Assembly (NCBI GenBank): GCA_036386455.1
Contig: DASVVS010000158.1
Span: forward strand, 1-15,641
Reading direction: 5' to 3'
From: AC-37 sp036386455
GTDB taxonomy: Bacteria; Actinomycetota; Thermoleophilia; Solirubrobacterales; Thermoleophilaceae
DNA: 15,641 bases
Each line of letters opens with the position of its first letter. The stretch's first letter is position 1. This document shows, one piece after another, positions 1-5,938 of the stretch. Position numbers and translations under genes: made by a program. The notes beneath the pieces were generated by a model. That model was not told the DNA's origin, ran no database searches, and saw only the letters and a list, made by a program, of their open reading frames with translations.

Positions 1-279
1 GGCGGCGATGGCGGCAACACCTACACGTTCGCGGGCGCCGACGGTCATGTCGAGGCCTCGTCCGGGGACACGGTCGCGTACCTGCCGGGCTCCTCGGGCG
101 GCGTGAGGATCTTCGGAGGGGGCGTGACCGTCGAGGCCGTCGACGGAGTCAGCGAGTACGTCGAGTGCCGGAGCACCGCGGCGGCGGACCCGCCGAAGCT
201 CTACCTCGACACGCTCGACTACTACAACGCGCCCTACTGCCCCGATCCGGTCGTGCCGCCGAAGCTCCCCGCCCGTTAG
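1..279 (+). CDS. C-terminal fragment of a glycine-rich, probably exported protein
   Basis: This is the last 92 codons of a gene whose start lies left of the window, ending at TAG 277-279. The visible part opens with Gly/Asp-rich sequence (GGDGGNTYTF, then AGADG) and continues as short alternating beta-like segments rich in Gly, Val and Ser. It ends in a Pro-rich tail with two cysteines (in YVEC and APYC) that could form a disulfide. The Gly-Asp-Gly pattern recalls RTX-type or parallel beta-helix extracellular proteins, but only one such element is in view, so no family is assigned. It ends 10 bases from the stop of the convergent Fur-family gene. Codon use is like the rest of the window. Confidence 0.6.
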   Translation, partial: GGDGGNTYTFAGADGHVEASSGDTVAYLPGSSGGVRIFGGGVTVEAVDGVSEYVECRSTAAADPPKLYLDTLDYYNAPYCPDPVVPPKLPAR

Positions 280-289
280 GGCGCCGCCT

Positions 290-796
290 CTACGAGCAGC
301 CGGGGCAGACGCCGCGGAGCGTGACGTCGTGCGCGTGCACGTCGTAGTCGAGGCGCTCGCTCAGGCGGGCGATCGCCGACTCGAGCGCGCGGTCCTCGAA
401 GGCGACCGTCCGGCCGCACCGGTCGCAGACGACGTGGTGGTGATGGTCGCCGTGGGGGAGCACCAGCTCGTAGCGCGTCGCGCCGCCGGGGAGCGACGCC
501 CCGTGCAGCAGCCGTAGCTCGGACAGCAGGCCGAGCGCCCGGTAGACCGAGGCGGTCCCGATCTGGTCGCCGCGGGCGCGGAGCCGGTCGTAGACCTCGT
601 CGGCGGTCAGGCAGCCGCCCTCGGAGCCGATCGTCTCGACAACCGCGGCGCGCGCCGCGCCGCCGCGGTTGCCGGCCTCGGCCAGGCGCTCGAAGGCGTG
701 CGCGACCCACTGCTCGCGCTGGTCCTCGCCGGGCCGGCGCGTCCTGCGCGCGGCTCCGGTCGCCCCAGGGGTCCCTCCGCTGGCCATGCGCACCAT
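290..796 (-). CDS. Fur-family metalloregulator, probably a zinc-uptake repressor (Zur-like)
   Basis: A 168-residue DNA-binding repressor of the ferric-uptake-regulator family. Residues about 27-110 form the winged helix; the segment with TADEVYDRLRARG and TASVYRALGLL (about 64-91) is the typical recognition region. A His-rich stretch HGDHHHHVVCDRCG (115-128) and the C-terminal CPGC carry Cys124, Cys127, Cys164 and Cys167, the usual structural zinc site; His115-121, Glu134, His154 and His156 are candidate sensory ligands. The ATG at 796 is preferred to the in-frame ATG at 787 because GGAAGG lies 4 bases upstream of it (complement of 801-806). The gene is divergent from a zinc/manganese ABC importer with only 17 bases between start codons, and a Fur-type box lies there. 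That context favours zinc sensing, but iron or manganese sensing cannot be excluded from sequence alone. The N-terminal 26 residues are Arg/Gly-rich and probably unstructured. Confidence 0.9.
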   Translation of the reverse strand: MVRMASGGTPGATGAARRTRRPGEDQREQWVAHAFERLAEAGNRGGAARAAVVETIGSEGGCLTADEVYDRLRARGDQIGTASVYRALGLLSELRLLHGASLPGGATRYELVLPHGDHHHHVVCDRCGRTVAFEDRALESAIARLSERLDYDVHAHDVTLRGVCPGCS

Positions 797-798
797 GG

Positions 799-804
799 TA
801 CCTT
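799..804 (+). promoter_or_regulatory. Possible -10 element of the zinc importer operon
   Basis: TACCTT fits the TANNNT pattern of actinobacterial -10 elements and ends 9 bases before the znuA ATG (814). This would put the transcript start at or very near the start codon. No convincing -35 hexamer is seen. It overlaps the Shine-Dalgarno sequence of the divergent regulator, so both genes share the same few bases. Weak call, based on position and one short motif. Confidence 0.35.
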
Positions 805-809
805 CCGGC

Positions 810-828
810 GAGAATGAGAATCCTTATC
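810..828. promoter_or_regulatory. Fur/Zur-type operator overlapping the znuA start codon
   Basis: The 19 bases from 810 to 828 match the classical Fur consensus (GATAATGATAATCATTATC) at 16 of 19 positions. In the 7-1-7 view, bases 815-829 read TGAGAAT-C-CTTATCA. The box lies between the divergent Fur-family gene and the importer and covers the ATG of znuA (814-816) plus its first codons. Those codons include AGA and CTT, AT-rich choices that stand out in a gene otherwise made of GC-ending codons, as if the operator sets the coding sequence here. Binding would block the importer and probably also the regulator's own transcription. Confidence 0.75.
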
Positions 829-1737
829 ATCAGTGTCGTGGGGGCGGCGCTGCTCGCGCTCGCGGGCGCGCTCGCGGCCGCCGGCTGCGGCGACGGCGGC
901 TCCGGCTCCGGTGGCCGGCCGCTGGTGGTCGCCACCACCACGCAGCTCGGCGACCTCGCGCGCAACGTCGCCGGCGACCGCGCGCGGGTGCGGACGATGC
1001 TCGCGCCCAACAGCGACCCGCACGACTACGAGCCGCGTCCGAGCGCCGCGCGCGACCTCGCGGATGCGGACCTGATCCTCCGCTCGGGCGGCGAGGTGGA
1101 CGAGTGGCTCGGCGACCTCGCCCGCGACGTGGGCGCTCGCGAGGCGGTCGACGTGTCGCGGTCGCTGCGGACGGTCGAGGGCGACCCGCACTGGTGGCAC
1201 GACCCGCGCAAGGCGATCCGCGCCGTGAACGCGATCGAGGTCGCCCTGGGCGAGGCGGATCCGGAGGGGCAGGCCGTCTACGAGCGCAACGCGGCGGCGT
1301 ACGCGGAGAGGATCGAGCGGGTCGACACCGCCATCGAGCGCTGCATGGACGAGGTGCCCGCGGACGACCGCAAGCTCGTGACCACGCACGACGCGCTCGG
1401 CTACTTCGCCCGCCGCTACGGCATCGAGGCGATCGGCTCGGTGATCCCCTCGCTCTCCACCGAGGCGCAGCCGTCGGCGGCCGACGCCGACCGCCTGGTC
1501 GACCAGATCCGCCGCGAGGGCGTGCGGGTGGTCTTCGCGGAGAGCAGCGTGGACTCGAAGCTCGAGCGCGCGATCGCCGAGCAGGGCGGCGCGCGCGTGG
1601 GCGAGCCGCTCTGGGCCGACACGCTGGGCCCGGCGGGGTCGGGTGGAGCGACCTACCTCGAGTCGCTGGCCGCGAACGCCAACGCGATGATCGACGGCTT
1701 CACCGGCGGTCGCGCGACCTGCCGCGTGGAGACGTGA
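814..1737 (+). CDS. znuA: Zinc (or manganese) ABC transporter substrate-binding lipoprotein
   Basis: A 307-residue cluster A-I metal-binding protein that captures the metal outside the membrane and hands it to the permease. Residues 1-24 are a lipoprotein signal peptide ending in AAAG before Cys25, followed by a Gly/Ser linker. Family ligand positions are present: His70 in SDPHDYEP, His126 in DPHWWHDP, His192 in TTHDALGYF and Asp269 in WADTLG. A His at the third position, where manganese-type proteins such as PsaA have Glu, favours zinc. The long His-rich loop of Gram-negative ZnuA is missing. ATG 814 is chosen because the next in-frame start (GTG 838) would remove the charged n-region of the signal peptide. 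There is no Shine-Dalgarno and the Fur-type box covers this codon, so translation is probably leaderless. It is first in a four-gene operon. Confidence 0.92.
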   Translation: MRILIISVVGAALLALAGALAAAGCGDGGSGSGGRPLVVATTTQLGDLARNVAGDRARVRTMLAPNSDPHDYEPRPSAARDLADADLILRSGGEVDEWLGDLARDVGAREAVDVSRSLRTVEGDPHWWHDPRKAIRAVNAIEVALGEADPEGQAVYERNAAAYAERIERVDTAIERCMDEVPADDRKLVTTHDALGYFARRYGIEAIGSVIPSLSTEAQPSAADADRLVDQIRREGVRVVFAESSVDSKLERAIAEQGGARVGEPLWADTLGPAGSGGATYLESLAANANAMIDGFTGGRATCRVET

Positions 1738-1750
1738 GAGGCGCCGGCCC

Positions 1751-2581
1751 GTGTCGCTGACCGAGCCGTTCCAGGCCGAGTTCATGCAGCGGGCGTTCCT
1801 CGAGGCGTGCATCGTCGCCGTGCTCGGCGGCGTGCTCGGCACCTGGATCGTGCTGCGGTCGCTGGCCTTCTACGCGCACGCCGTGGGCACGGCGACCTTC
1901 CCCGGGCTGGTGCTCGCCGACGCGTGGGCGCTGCCCGCGCAGCCGGTCGCGCTGGCCGCCGCGCTCGTGACCGCGCTCGCGATCCAGGCCGTCGGCTCCG
2001 CGCGGCCGCGCTCGCCGGACGTGGCCACCGCACTCGTGCTCGTGGCGGCGCTCGCGGCGGGCGTCGTGCTGGCGAGCGACGTCTACGAGGCGGGTGCCGG
2101 CGTGGACAGGCTGCTGTTCGGATCGCTGCTCGCCGTCTCGGCCGGCGACATATGGATCTCGCTGGCGGTCGCGGTCGTGGCCGCCGCGGTCGTGCTCGGC
2201 GCGCGGCGTGCATGGCTGGCCGCGGGCTTCGACCGCGACTCGGTCGGCTCGCTCGGGCTCGGCGCGCCGCTGTACGACGCGCTGCTCATGGGCGTGATCG
2301 CGCTGGCCGTGGTGGCGGTGCTCGACGCGGTGGGCGCGCTGCTCGTGGGGGCGCTGTTCGTGCTGCCCGCCGCCGCGGCGCGGCTCCTGTCCACGAGCGT
2401 CCGCGGCATGCACGGGCTGGCGGTGCTGTTCGCGCTCGGCGAGGCGGTCGCCGGCCTCTGGATCGCGTACCACCTCGACGTGCCGCCGGGCCCCGCGATC
2501 GCCACGCTCGGCGGCGCGGTGCTGCTGGCCGCGGCGGGGGCCGCGCGGCTGCGCGCGCCGGCGCTGGGAGCGGCGGCGTGA
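1751..2581 (+). CDS. znuB: Metal ABC transporter permease, ABC-3 family (first subunit)
   Basis: A 276-residue integral membrane protein of the ABC-3 (ZnuB/MntB/TroC) family with about seven to eight hydrophobic segments, matching the family's usual 260-290 residues. It starts at GTG 1751, 13 bases after the znuA stop, with GAGAGG about 8 bases upstream. The cytoplasmic loop that most members carry as a Ser-His-Ala-x-x-Pro-Gly motif reads HAVGTATFPG here, a degenerate version; the later LLFGSLLAV and AYHLDVPPGPAI segments are typical. Its stop overlaps the start of the ATPase gene by 4 bases. Because a second ABC-3 permease closes the operon, the pore is probably a heterodimer of the two, as proposed for TroCD and MntCD systems. 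Confidence 0.9.
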   Translation: MSLTEPFQAEFMQRAFLEACIVAVLGGVLGTWIVLRSLAFYAHAVGTATFPGLVLADAWALPAQPVALAAALVTALAIQAVGSARPRSPDVATALVLVAALAAGVVLASDVYEAGAGVDRLLFGSLLAVSAGDIWISLAVAVVAAAVVLGARRAWLAAGFDRDSVGSLGLGAPLYDALLMGVIALAVVAVLDAVGALLVGALFVLPAAAARLLSTSVRGMHGLAVLFALGEAVAGLWIAYHLDVPPGPAIATLGGAVLLAAAGAARLRAPALGAAA

Positions 2582-3309
2582 GCGTCCGCGTGCACGAGCT
2601 GACCGGCGGCTACGGCGGCGGGCGCACCGGCGTGTCCGGCGTGCACTTCGAGGCGGGCGCGGGCGAGCGGGTGGCGGTGCTGGGGCCGAACGGCGGCGGC
2701 AAGACGACGCTGTTCCGCGCGCTGCTCGGCGCGCTGCCGGAAGTGACCGGGACGGTGGAGCTGCCGGGGCGCCCGGCCTACGTTCCGCAGACCGAGCGCT
2801 CGCGGCTCGACTTCCCGCTCAGCGCGCTCGACGTCGCCCTGATGGGCGCGTACGGCCGCACCCGCCCGTTCCGCCGGATCGCCGCGCGCGATCGCGAGCT
2901 CGCCGCCGCCGCGCTCGAGCAGGTGGACCTAGCCGACCGCGCCGGCACGCCCTTCGGCGCGCTCTCCGGCGGCCAGCGCCAGCGCGTGCTCATCGCGCGC
3001 GCCCTGGTCCAGGACGCGGCGGTGCTCCTGCTCGACGAGCCCCTGTCGGGGGTCGACGCCGTGACCGCCGCCCAGATCGGCCGCATCTTCGGCGAGCTGG
3101 CCGCGCAGGGTCGCACGCTGCTGATCTCCACGCACGACGTCCAGCAGGCGCGCTCGGCCGATCGGGTGCTCTGCCTGAACCGGACGCAGGTCGCCTACGG
3201 GCCGCCCGCCACGACGCTGTCGGTCGAGGTGCTTCAGCGCACGTACGGCGGCGAGCTCGTGATGTTCGACGAGGGCACGGCCGTGGTCGTGGACCACCAC
3301 GGGCACTGA
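2578..3309 (+). CDS. znuC: Metal ABC transporter ATP-binding protein
   Basis: A 243-residue ABC ATPase that powers metal import. Visible motifs in order: Walker A GPNGGGKTT, Q-loop region AYVPQTE, signature LSGGQRQR, Walker B VLLLDEP with the catalytic Glu, and the H-loop STHD. The C-terminal end is His-rich (VVVDHHGH), which could bind metal. The start is GTG 2578, overlapping the TGA of the first permease as GTGA, with GGGAG 7 bases upstream. The open frame continues upstream to 1807, but that part is a shadow of the permease gene and has no ABC homology. The next gene starts 3 bases after its stop, so translation is tightly coupled. Confidence 0.93.
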   Translation: MSVRVHELTGGYGGGRTGVSGVHFEAGAGERVAVLGPNGGGKTTLFRALLGALPEVTGTVELPGRPAYVPQTERSRLDFPLSALDVALMGAYGRTRPFRRIAARDRELAAAALEQVDLADRAGTPFGALSGGQRQRVLIARALVQDAAVLLLDEPLSGVDAVTAAQIGRIFGELAAQGRTLLISTHDVQQARSADRVLCLNRTQVAYGPPATTLSVEVLQRTYGGELVMFDEGTAVVVDHHGH

Positions 3310-3312
3310 GCC

Positions 3313-4122
3313 GTGGAGCTGCTCACGGATCCGCTCGGGAGCGAGCTGCTGCGGCGCGCGGCGCTGGAGCTCCTGATCGTGGGCGCCGTGTGCGGGCCGA
3401 TGGGCGTGTGGGTCCTGCTCTACCGGCAGGCGTACGCGGCCGAGTCGATCTCGCACGCGGTCCTGCCGGGGCTCGTCCTTGCATCGCTCGCGGGCATCCC
3501 GCTCGCGCTCGGCGCCACGGGCGGCGTGCTGGCGGGGGCGGGGCTGATCGCGCTCGGCTCCCGCACCCCGCGGCTCGGGCCGGACGCGGCCGTGGCGGCG
3601 GTGGTCACGACGTTCGTCGGCCTTGGCGCGCTGCTCGCGCTCTCGCCGGACGTGCCGGCGCGGCTCCAGGAGCTGCTGTTCGGTGACCCGCTCGCCGTCG
3701 CCGGCTCCGACGTCGCACTGGCCGCGGCCACCGCCGCCGTGGCGCTCGCCGCGCTGGCCGGGCTCCACCGCACGCTCGCGCTCGCGGCGTTCGACCCCGT
3801 CAACGCGCACGCTCTCGGCGGCCGTCCCGCCCTCGCCGTGGGGGCGGTCCTCGCTCTGCTCTCGCTGACGGTCGTGGCCGCGGTGGAGGCGCTCGGCAGC
3901 CTGCTGGTGATCGCGCTGGTGGCGGGCCCGGCGGCCGCGGCGCTGCGCCTCGCGCGCAGCCTGCCCGCCGCGCTGGTCATGGCCGCGGGGCTTGCGGCGC
4001 TCGCCGGCATCGCCGGCCTCTACGCGAGCTACCACCTCGACGTGGCCGCCGGAGCGGCGGTCGCGCTGGCCGCGGTGGCGGTCTTCCTCGCCTCGCTCGG
4101 GGTACGGCGGTCACTTACCTAG
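3313..4122 (+). CDS. znuB: Metal ABC transporter permease, ABC-3 family (second subunit)
   Basis: A 269-residue ABC-3 permease with about eight hydrophobic segments. It starts at GTG 3313, three bases after the ATPase stop. It carries the family motif in good form (ESISHAVLPGLVLA, about residues 44-57), as well as LLFGDPLAV, EALGSLLVIALV and YASYHLDVAAG. It is clearly a paralogue of the first permease but keeps the consensus loop that the first one has lost, so the two halves of the pore may contact the ATPase differently. The last codons (CGG TCA CTT ACC TAG) lie in the left arm of a long dyad, which explains their AT-rich wobble bases. Last gene of the importer operon. Confidence 0.9.
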   Translation: MELLTDPLGSELLRRAALELLIVGAVCGPMGVWVLLYRQAYAAESISHAVLPGLVLASLAGIPLALGATGGVLAGAGLIALGSRTPRLGPDAAVAAVVTTFVGLGALLALSPDVPARLQELLFGDPLAVAGSDVALAAATAAVALAALAGLHRTLALAAFDPVNAHALGGRPALAVGAVLALLSLTVVAAVEALGSLLVIALVAGPAAAALRLARSLPAALVMAAGLAALAGIAGLYASYHLDVAAGAAVALAAVAVFLASLGVRRSLT

Positions 4123-4150
4123 CCCCTGGCCAAGTAAGTGACCGCGGTAC
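4102..4150. terminator. 17-bp inverted repeat between the zinc operon and the serine hydrolase (terminator or operator)
   Basis: Bases 4102-4118 pair with 4134-4150 at 16 of 17 positions, leaving a 15-base loop that contains the stop codon of the permease. The only mismatch is G4106 opposite G4146. As RNA this would be a very stable hairpin and could end the metal operon; there is no U-tract, which is common in actinobacteria. Alternatively it is a protein-binding dyad: the inner arms GGTCACTTAC and GTAAGTGACC match the tetR operator arms near 10384-10409 at 8 of 10 positions, and the right arm overlaps a possible -10 element of the next gene. Confidence 0.65.
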
Positions 4151-4153
4151 GCT
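4148..4153 (+). promoter_or_regulatory. Possible -10 element for a leaderless serine hydrolase transcript
   Basis: TACGCT (TANNNT type) ends 7 bases before the GTG start at 4161, the spacing expected if the transcript begins at the start codon. No Shine-Dalgarno is visible there. The identical hexamer occurs at the same kind of distance before tetR on the other strand. No -35 hexamer is recognised. Confidence 0.4.
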
Positions 4154-4160
4154 CGCAGCC

Positions 4161-4943
4161 GTGCGCCGGTCCCTCCTCGCCGCCCTGCTGCTGGCCCTCA
4201 CTGCCGCCCTGAGCGCACCAGCGGCGGCGGCGGCCCAGAGCCAACCGGAGCTCGACTGGACCCCCGACGTGGCGGCCGCGAAGCAGTACGCCGCACAGCG
4301 CCGCGGCTCCATCTCCTTCGCCGTGCGCGCGAACGGCCGCCTCTACGGCCACCGGACCACCCGGACCGTGCCGGGAGCGAGCGTGATGAAGGCGATGTTC
4401 ATGGTGGCCTACCTCGACCACCCGTCGGTGCGGGACCGGGCGCTGCGCGGCGCCGACATGGATCTGCTGCGCCCGATGATCACGCGCTCCGACAACGCCA
4501 CCGCCACCCGGATCCGCAACTTCGTGGGCGACTGGCGCCTGCGGCGGCTCGCCAAGCGCGCCGGCATGACCCGCTTCCGCACGGCCGCGATCTGGGGGCA
4601 CAGCCTGATCGACGCCGCGGGCCAGACCCGCTTCTTCGAGCGGATCGACCACTTCGTGGTGGAGCGCCACCGCGAACGGGCGCTCGAGCTGCTCGAGTCG
4701 ATCGTCCCGTCGCAGCGCTGGGGCATCGGTCAGGTCCAGCTGCCCGACGGCTGGCGGCTCTACTTCAAGGGCGGCTGGGGCTCGGGCAGCGGAGCGGTCG
4801 ACCACCAGGTCGCGCTGCTGCGCCGCGGCGAGCACCGCGTGGCGGTCGCGATCATGACGACCTCGAACGGCAGCCACGCGTACGGCAAGGAGACGCTGCG
4901 CGGGGTGGCTACGCGACTGCTTCGCGGTCTTCCGAGCGGCTGA
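4161..4943 (+). CDS. Exported serine hydrolase, class A beta-lactamase fold
   Basis: A 260-residue protein with a Sec-type signal peptide (residues 1 to about 25, two arginines then a Leu/Ala core ending AAAAA). The penicillin-recognising fold is shown by Ser74-x-x-Lys77 (GASVMK), Ser110-Asp-Asn112 (RSDNAT) and a KGGWGSG segment at 203-209 in place of Lys-Thr-Gly. The Glu166 of true class A beta-lactamases, expected near residue 146, is not visible. A cell-wall or other acyl-serine role therefore fits better than drug hydrolysis, but the substrate is unknown. GTG 4161 is chosen as the first start giving the complete signal peptide. It lies 38 bases after the metal permease and beyond a strong dyad, so it is probably separately transcribed. 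Its 3' end overlaps the convergent flavin oxidoreductase gene by 35 bases. Confidence 0.85.
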   Translation: MRRSLLAALLLALTAALSAPAAAAAQSQPELDWTPDVAAAKQYAAQRRGSISFAVRANGRLYGHRTTRTVPGASVMKAMFMVAYLDHPSVRDRALRGADMDLLRPMITRSDNATATRIRNFVGDWRLRRLAKRAGMTRFRTAAIWGHSLIDAAGQTRFFERIDHFVVERHRERALELLESIVPSQRWGIGQVQLPDGWRLYFKGGWGSGSGAVDHQVALLRRGEHRVAVAIMTTSNGSHAYGKETLRGVATRLLRGLPSG

Positions 4944-5919
4944 GCGCGAACGCGTCGGCGACCAGCTCGTACGAGTGCCGCCGCGCGTCGTGGTCGTACA
5001 GCACGTTCACGAGCATCAGCTCGTCGGCGCCGTAGTCCTCGACGACCTCCTCGAGCCGCGCGCGCACGGTGGTGGGCGACCCGAACACGAGTCGCCGCCC
5101 GCGCGGCGAGCCGTGACCCTCCAGGAAGCGCAGGGCCTTCTCCACCGGCGGCACCGGGATCAGCCGCCCCTGGCGCAGCAGCTTGAACGCCATCCGCCCG
5201 CTGGCCGACAGCCGCTCGGCCTCCTCGTCGGTGTCGGCGCAGATCACCCACGAGCAGACGAGCGTGCGCGGCGCCGCCAGCGACGCCGACGGCTTGAAGT
5301 GCTCGCGGTAGTGCGCCGTGATCTCCCGCCCGCGCGGGTTGATGAAGTCCGCGAACGCGTACGGAAGCCCCAGCTCGGCGGCCCACACCGCGCTCTGCAT
5401 CGACGAGCCGAGCAGCCACGGCGCCGGCTGCTCCGGCAGGCCGGGGAGCTGCGCGAGCCGCGCGAACGGATGGTCGGCCGGCAGCGAGTCCCCGAGGTAG
5501 GCGAGCAGCTCGGCGAGCTGGTCGCGGAAGTCGTCGGGCGCGGCGGCGCGGCGGTCGCGCTGGAGGGCGAAGGTGGTGAGCGGGTCGGTGCCCGCGGCGC
5601 GGCCGAGCGCGAGGTCCACGCGGCCGGGGTAGAGGCCGCTCAGCACGCTGAAGCTCTCGGCCACCTTCAGCGGGCTGTAGTGGGGCAGCATCACGCCGCC
5701 GCTGCCCACGCGGATCCGCTCCGTGGCGGAGGCGATCGGCCCGATCAGCACCTCGGGACTCGGCCCCGCCAGCATCACGCCGCCGTGGTGCTCGGCCACC
5801 CAGTAGCGGTGGTAGCCGAGCTCGTCGGCGAAGCGCGCGAGGTCGATCGTGTTGCGCAGCGCCTGGGCGCCGCTCGAGCCCTCCGAGACCGGCGATTGGT
5901 CGAGGACGCTGAGCAGCAT
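4909..5919 (-). CDS. Luciferase-like (LLM-class) flavin-dependent oxidoreductase
   Basis: A 336-residue soluble enzyme of the bacterial-luciferase superfamily, closest in pattern to the 'luciferase family oxidoreductase, group 1' (MsnO8-like) type. Diagnostic stretches are LSVLDQSP at the N-terminus, YWVAEHHG (about 39-46), IRVGSGGVMLPHYSPLKVAE (70-89) and YPGRVDLALGRAAGTDP (97-113). Such TIM-barrel enzymes use reduced flavin (FMNH2 or F420H2) and often oxygen; the substrate is not predictable. It starts at ATG 5919, 19 bases after the ceramidase-like gene on the same strand, so it could be the fourth gene of the tetR operon. A TAGAGT element 7 bases upstream of the ATG suggests it can also be transcribed alone, without a leader. 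The tail overlaps the convergent hydrolase gene. Confidence 0.88.
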   Translation of the reverse strand: MLLSVLDQSPVSEGSSGAQALRNTIDLARFADELGYHRYWVAEHHGGVMLAGPSPEVLIGPIASATERIRVGSGGVMLPHYSPLKVAESFSVLSGLYPGRVDLALGRAAGTDPLTTFALQRDRRAAAPDDFRDQLAELLAYLGDSLPADHPFARLAQLPGLPEQPAPWLLGSSMQSAVWAAELGLPYAFADFINPRGREITAHYREHFKPSASLAAPRTLVCSWVICADTDEEAERLSASGRMAFKLLRQGRLIPVPPVEKALRFLEGHGSPRGRRLVFGSPTTVRARLEEVVEDYGADELMLVNVLYDHDARRHSYELVADAFALSRSEDREAVA

Positions 5920-5926
5920 CCCCGGG

Positions 5927-5932
5927 ACTCTA
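5927..5932 (-). promoter_or_regulatory. Possible -10 element before the LLM oxidoreductase
   Basis: On the minus strand TAGAGT (TANNNT type) ends 7 bases before the ATG at 5919, in the 19-base gap after the ceramidase-like gene. Only a short G-run precedes the ATG and no real Shine-Dalgarno is present. An internal leaderless promoter is therefore possible. Weak evidence, since the motif is short. Confidence 0.3.
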
Positions 5933-5938
5933 CGACGG

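Noticed and set aside
271..283. Small hairpin (GCCC-GTTA-GGGC) at the stop of the first gene as a terminator
   Set aside because: Only four to five pairs and no U-tract; too common in GC-rich DNA to support a call.
607..1842. Long minus-strand open frame opposite znuA
   Set aside because: His/Arg-rich shadow without motifs; znuA has a signal peptide and metal ligands on the other strand.
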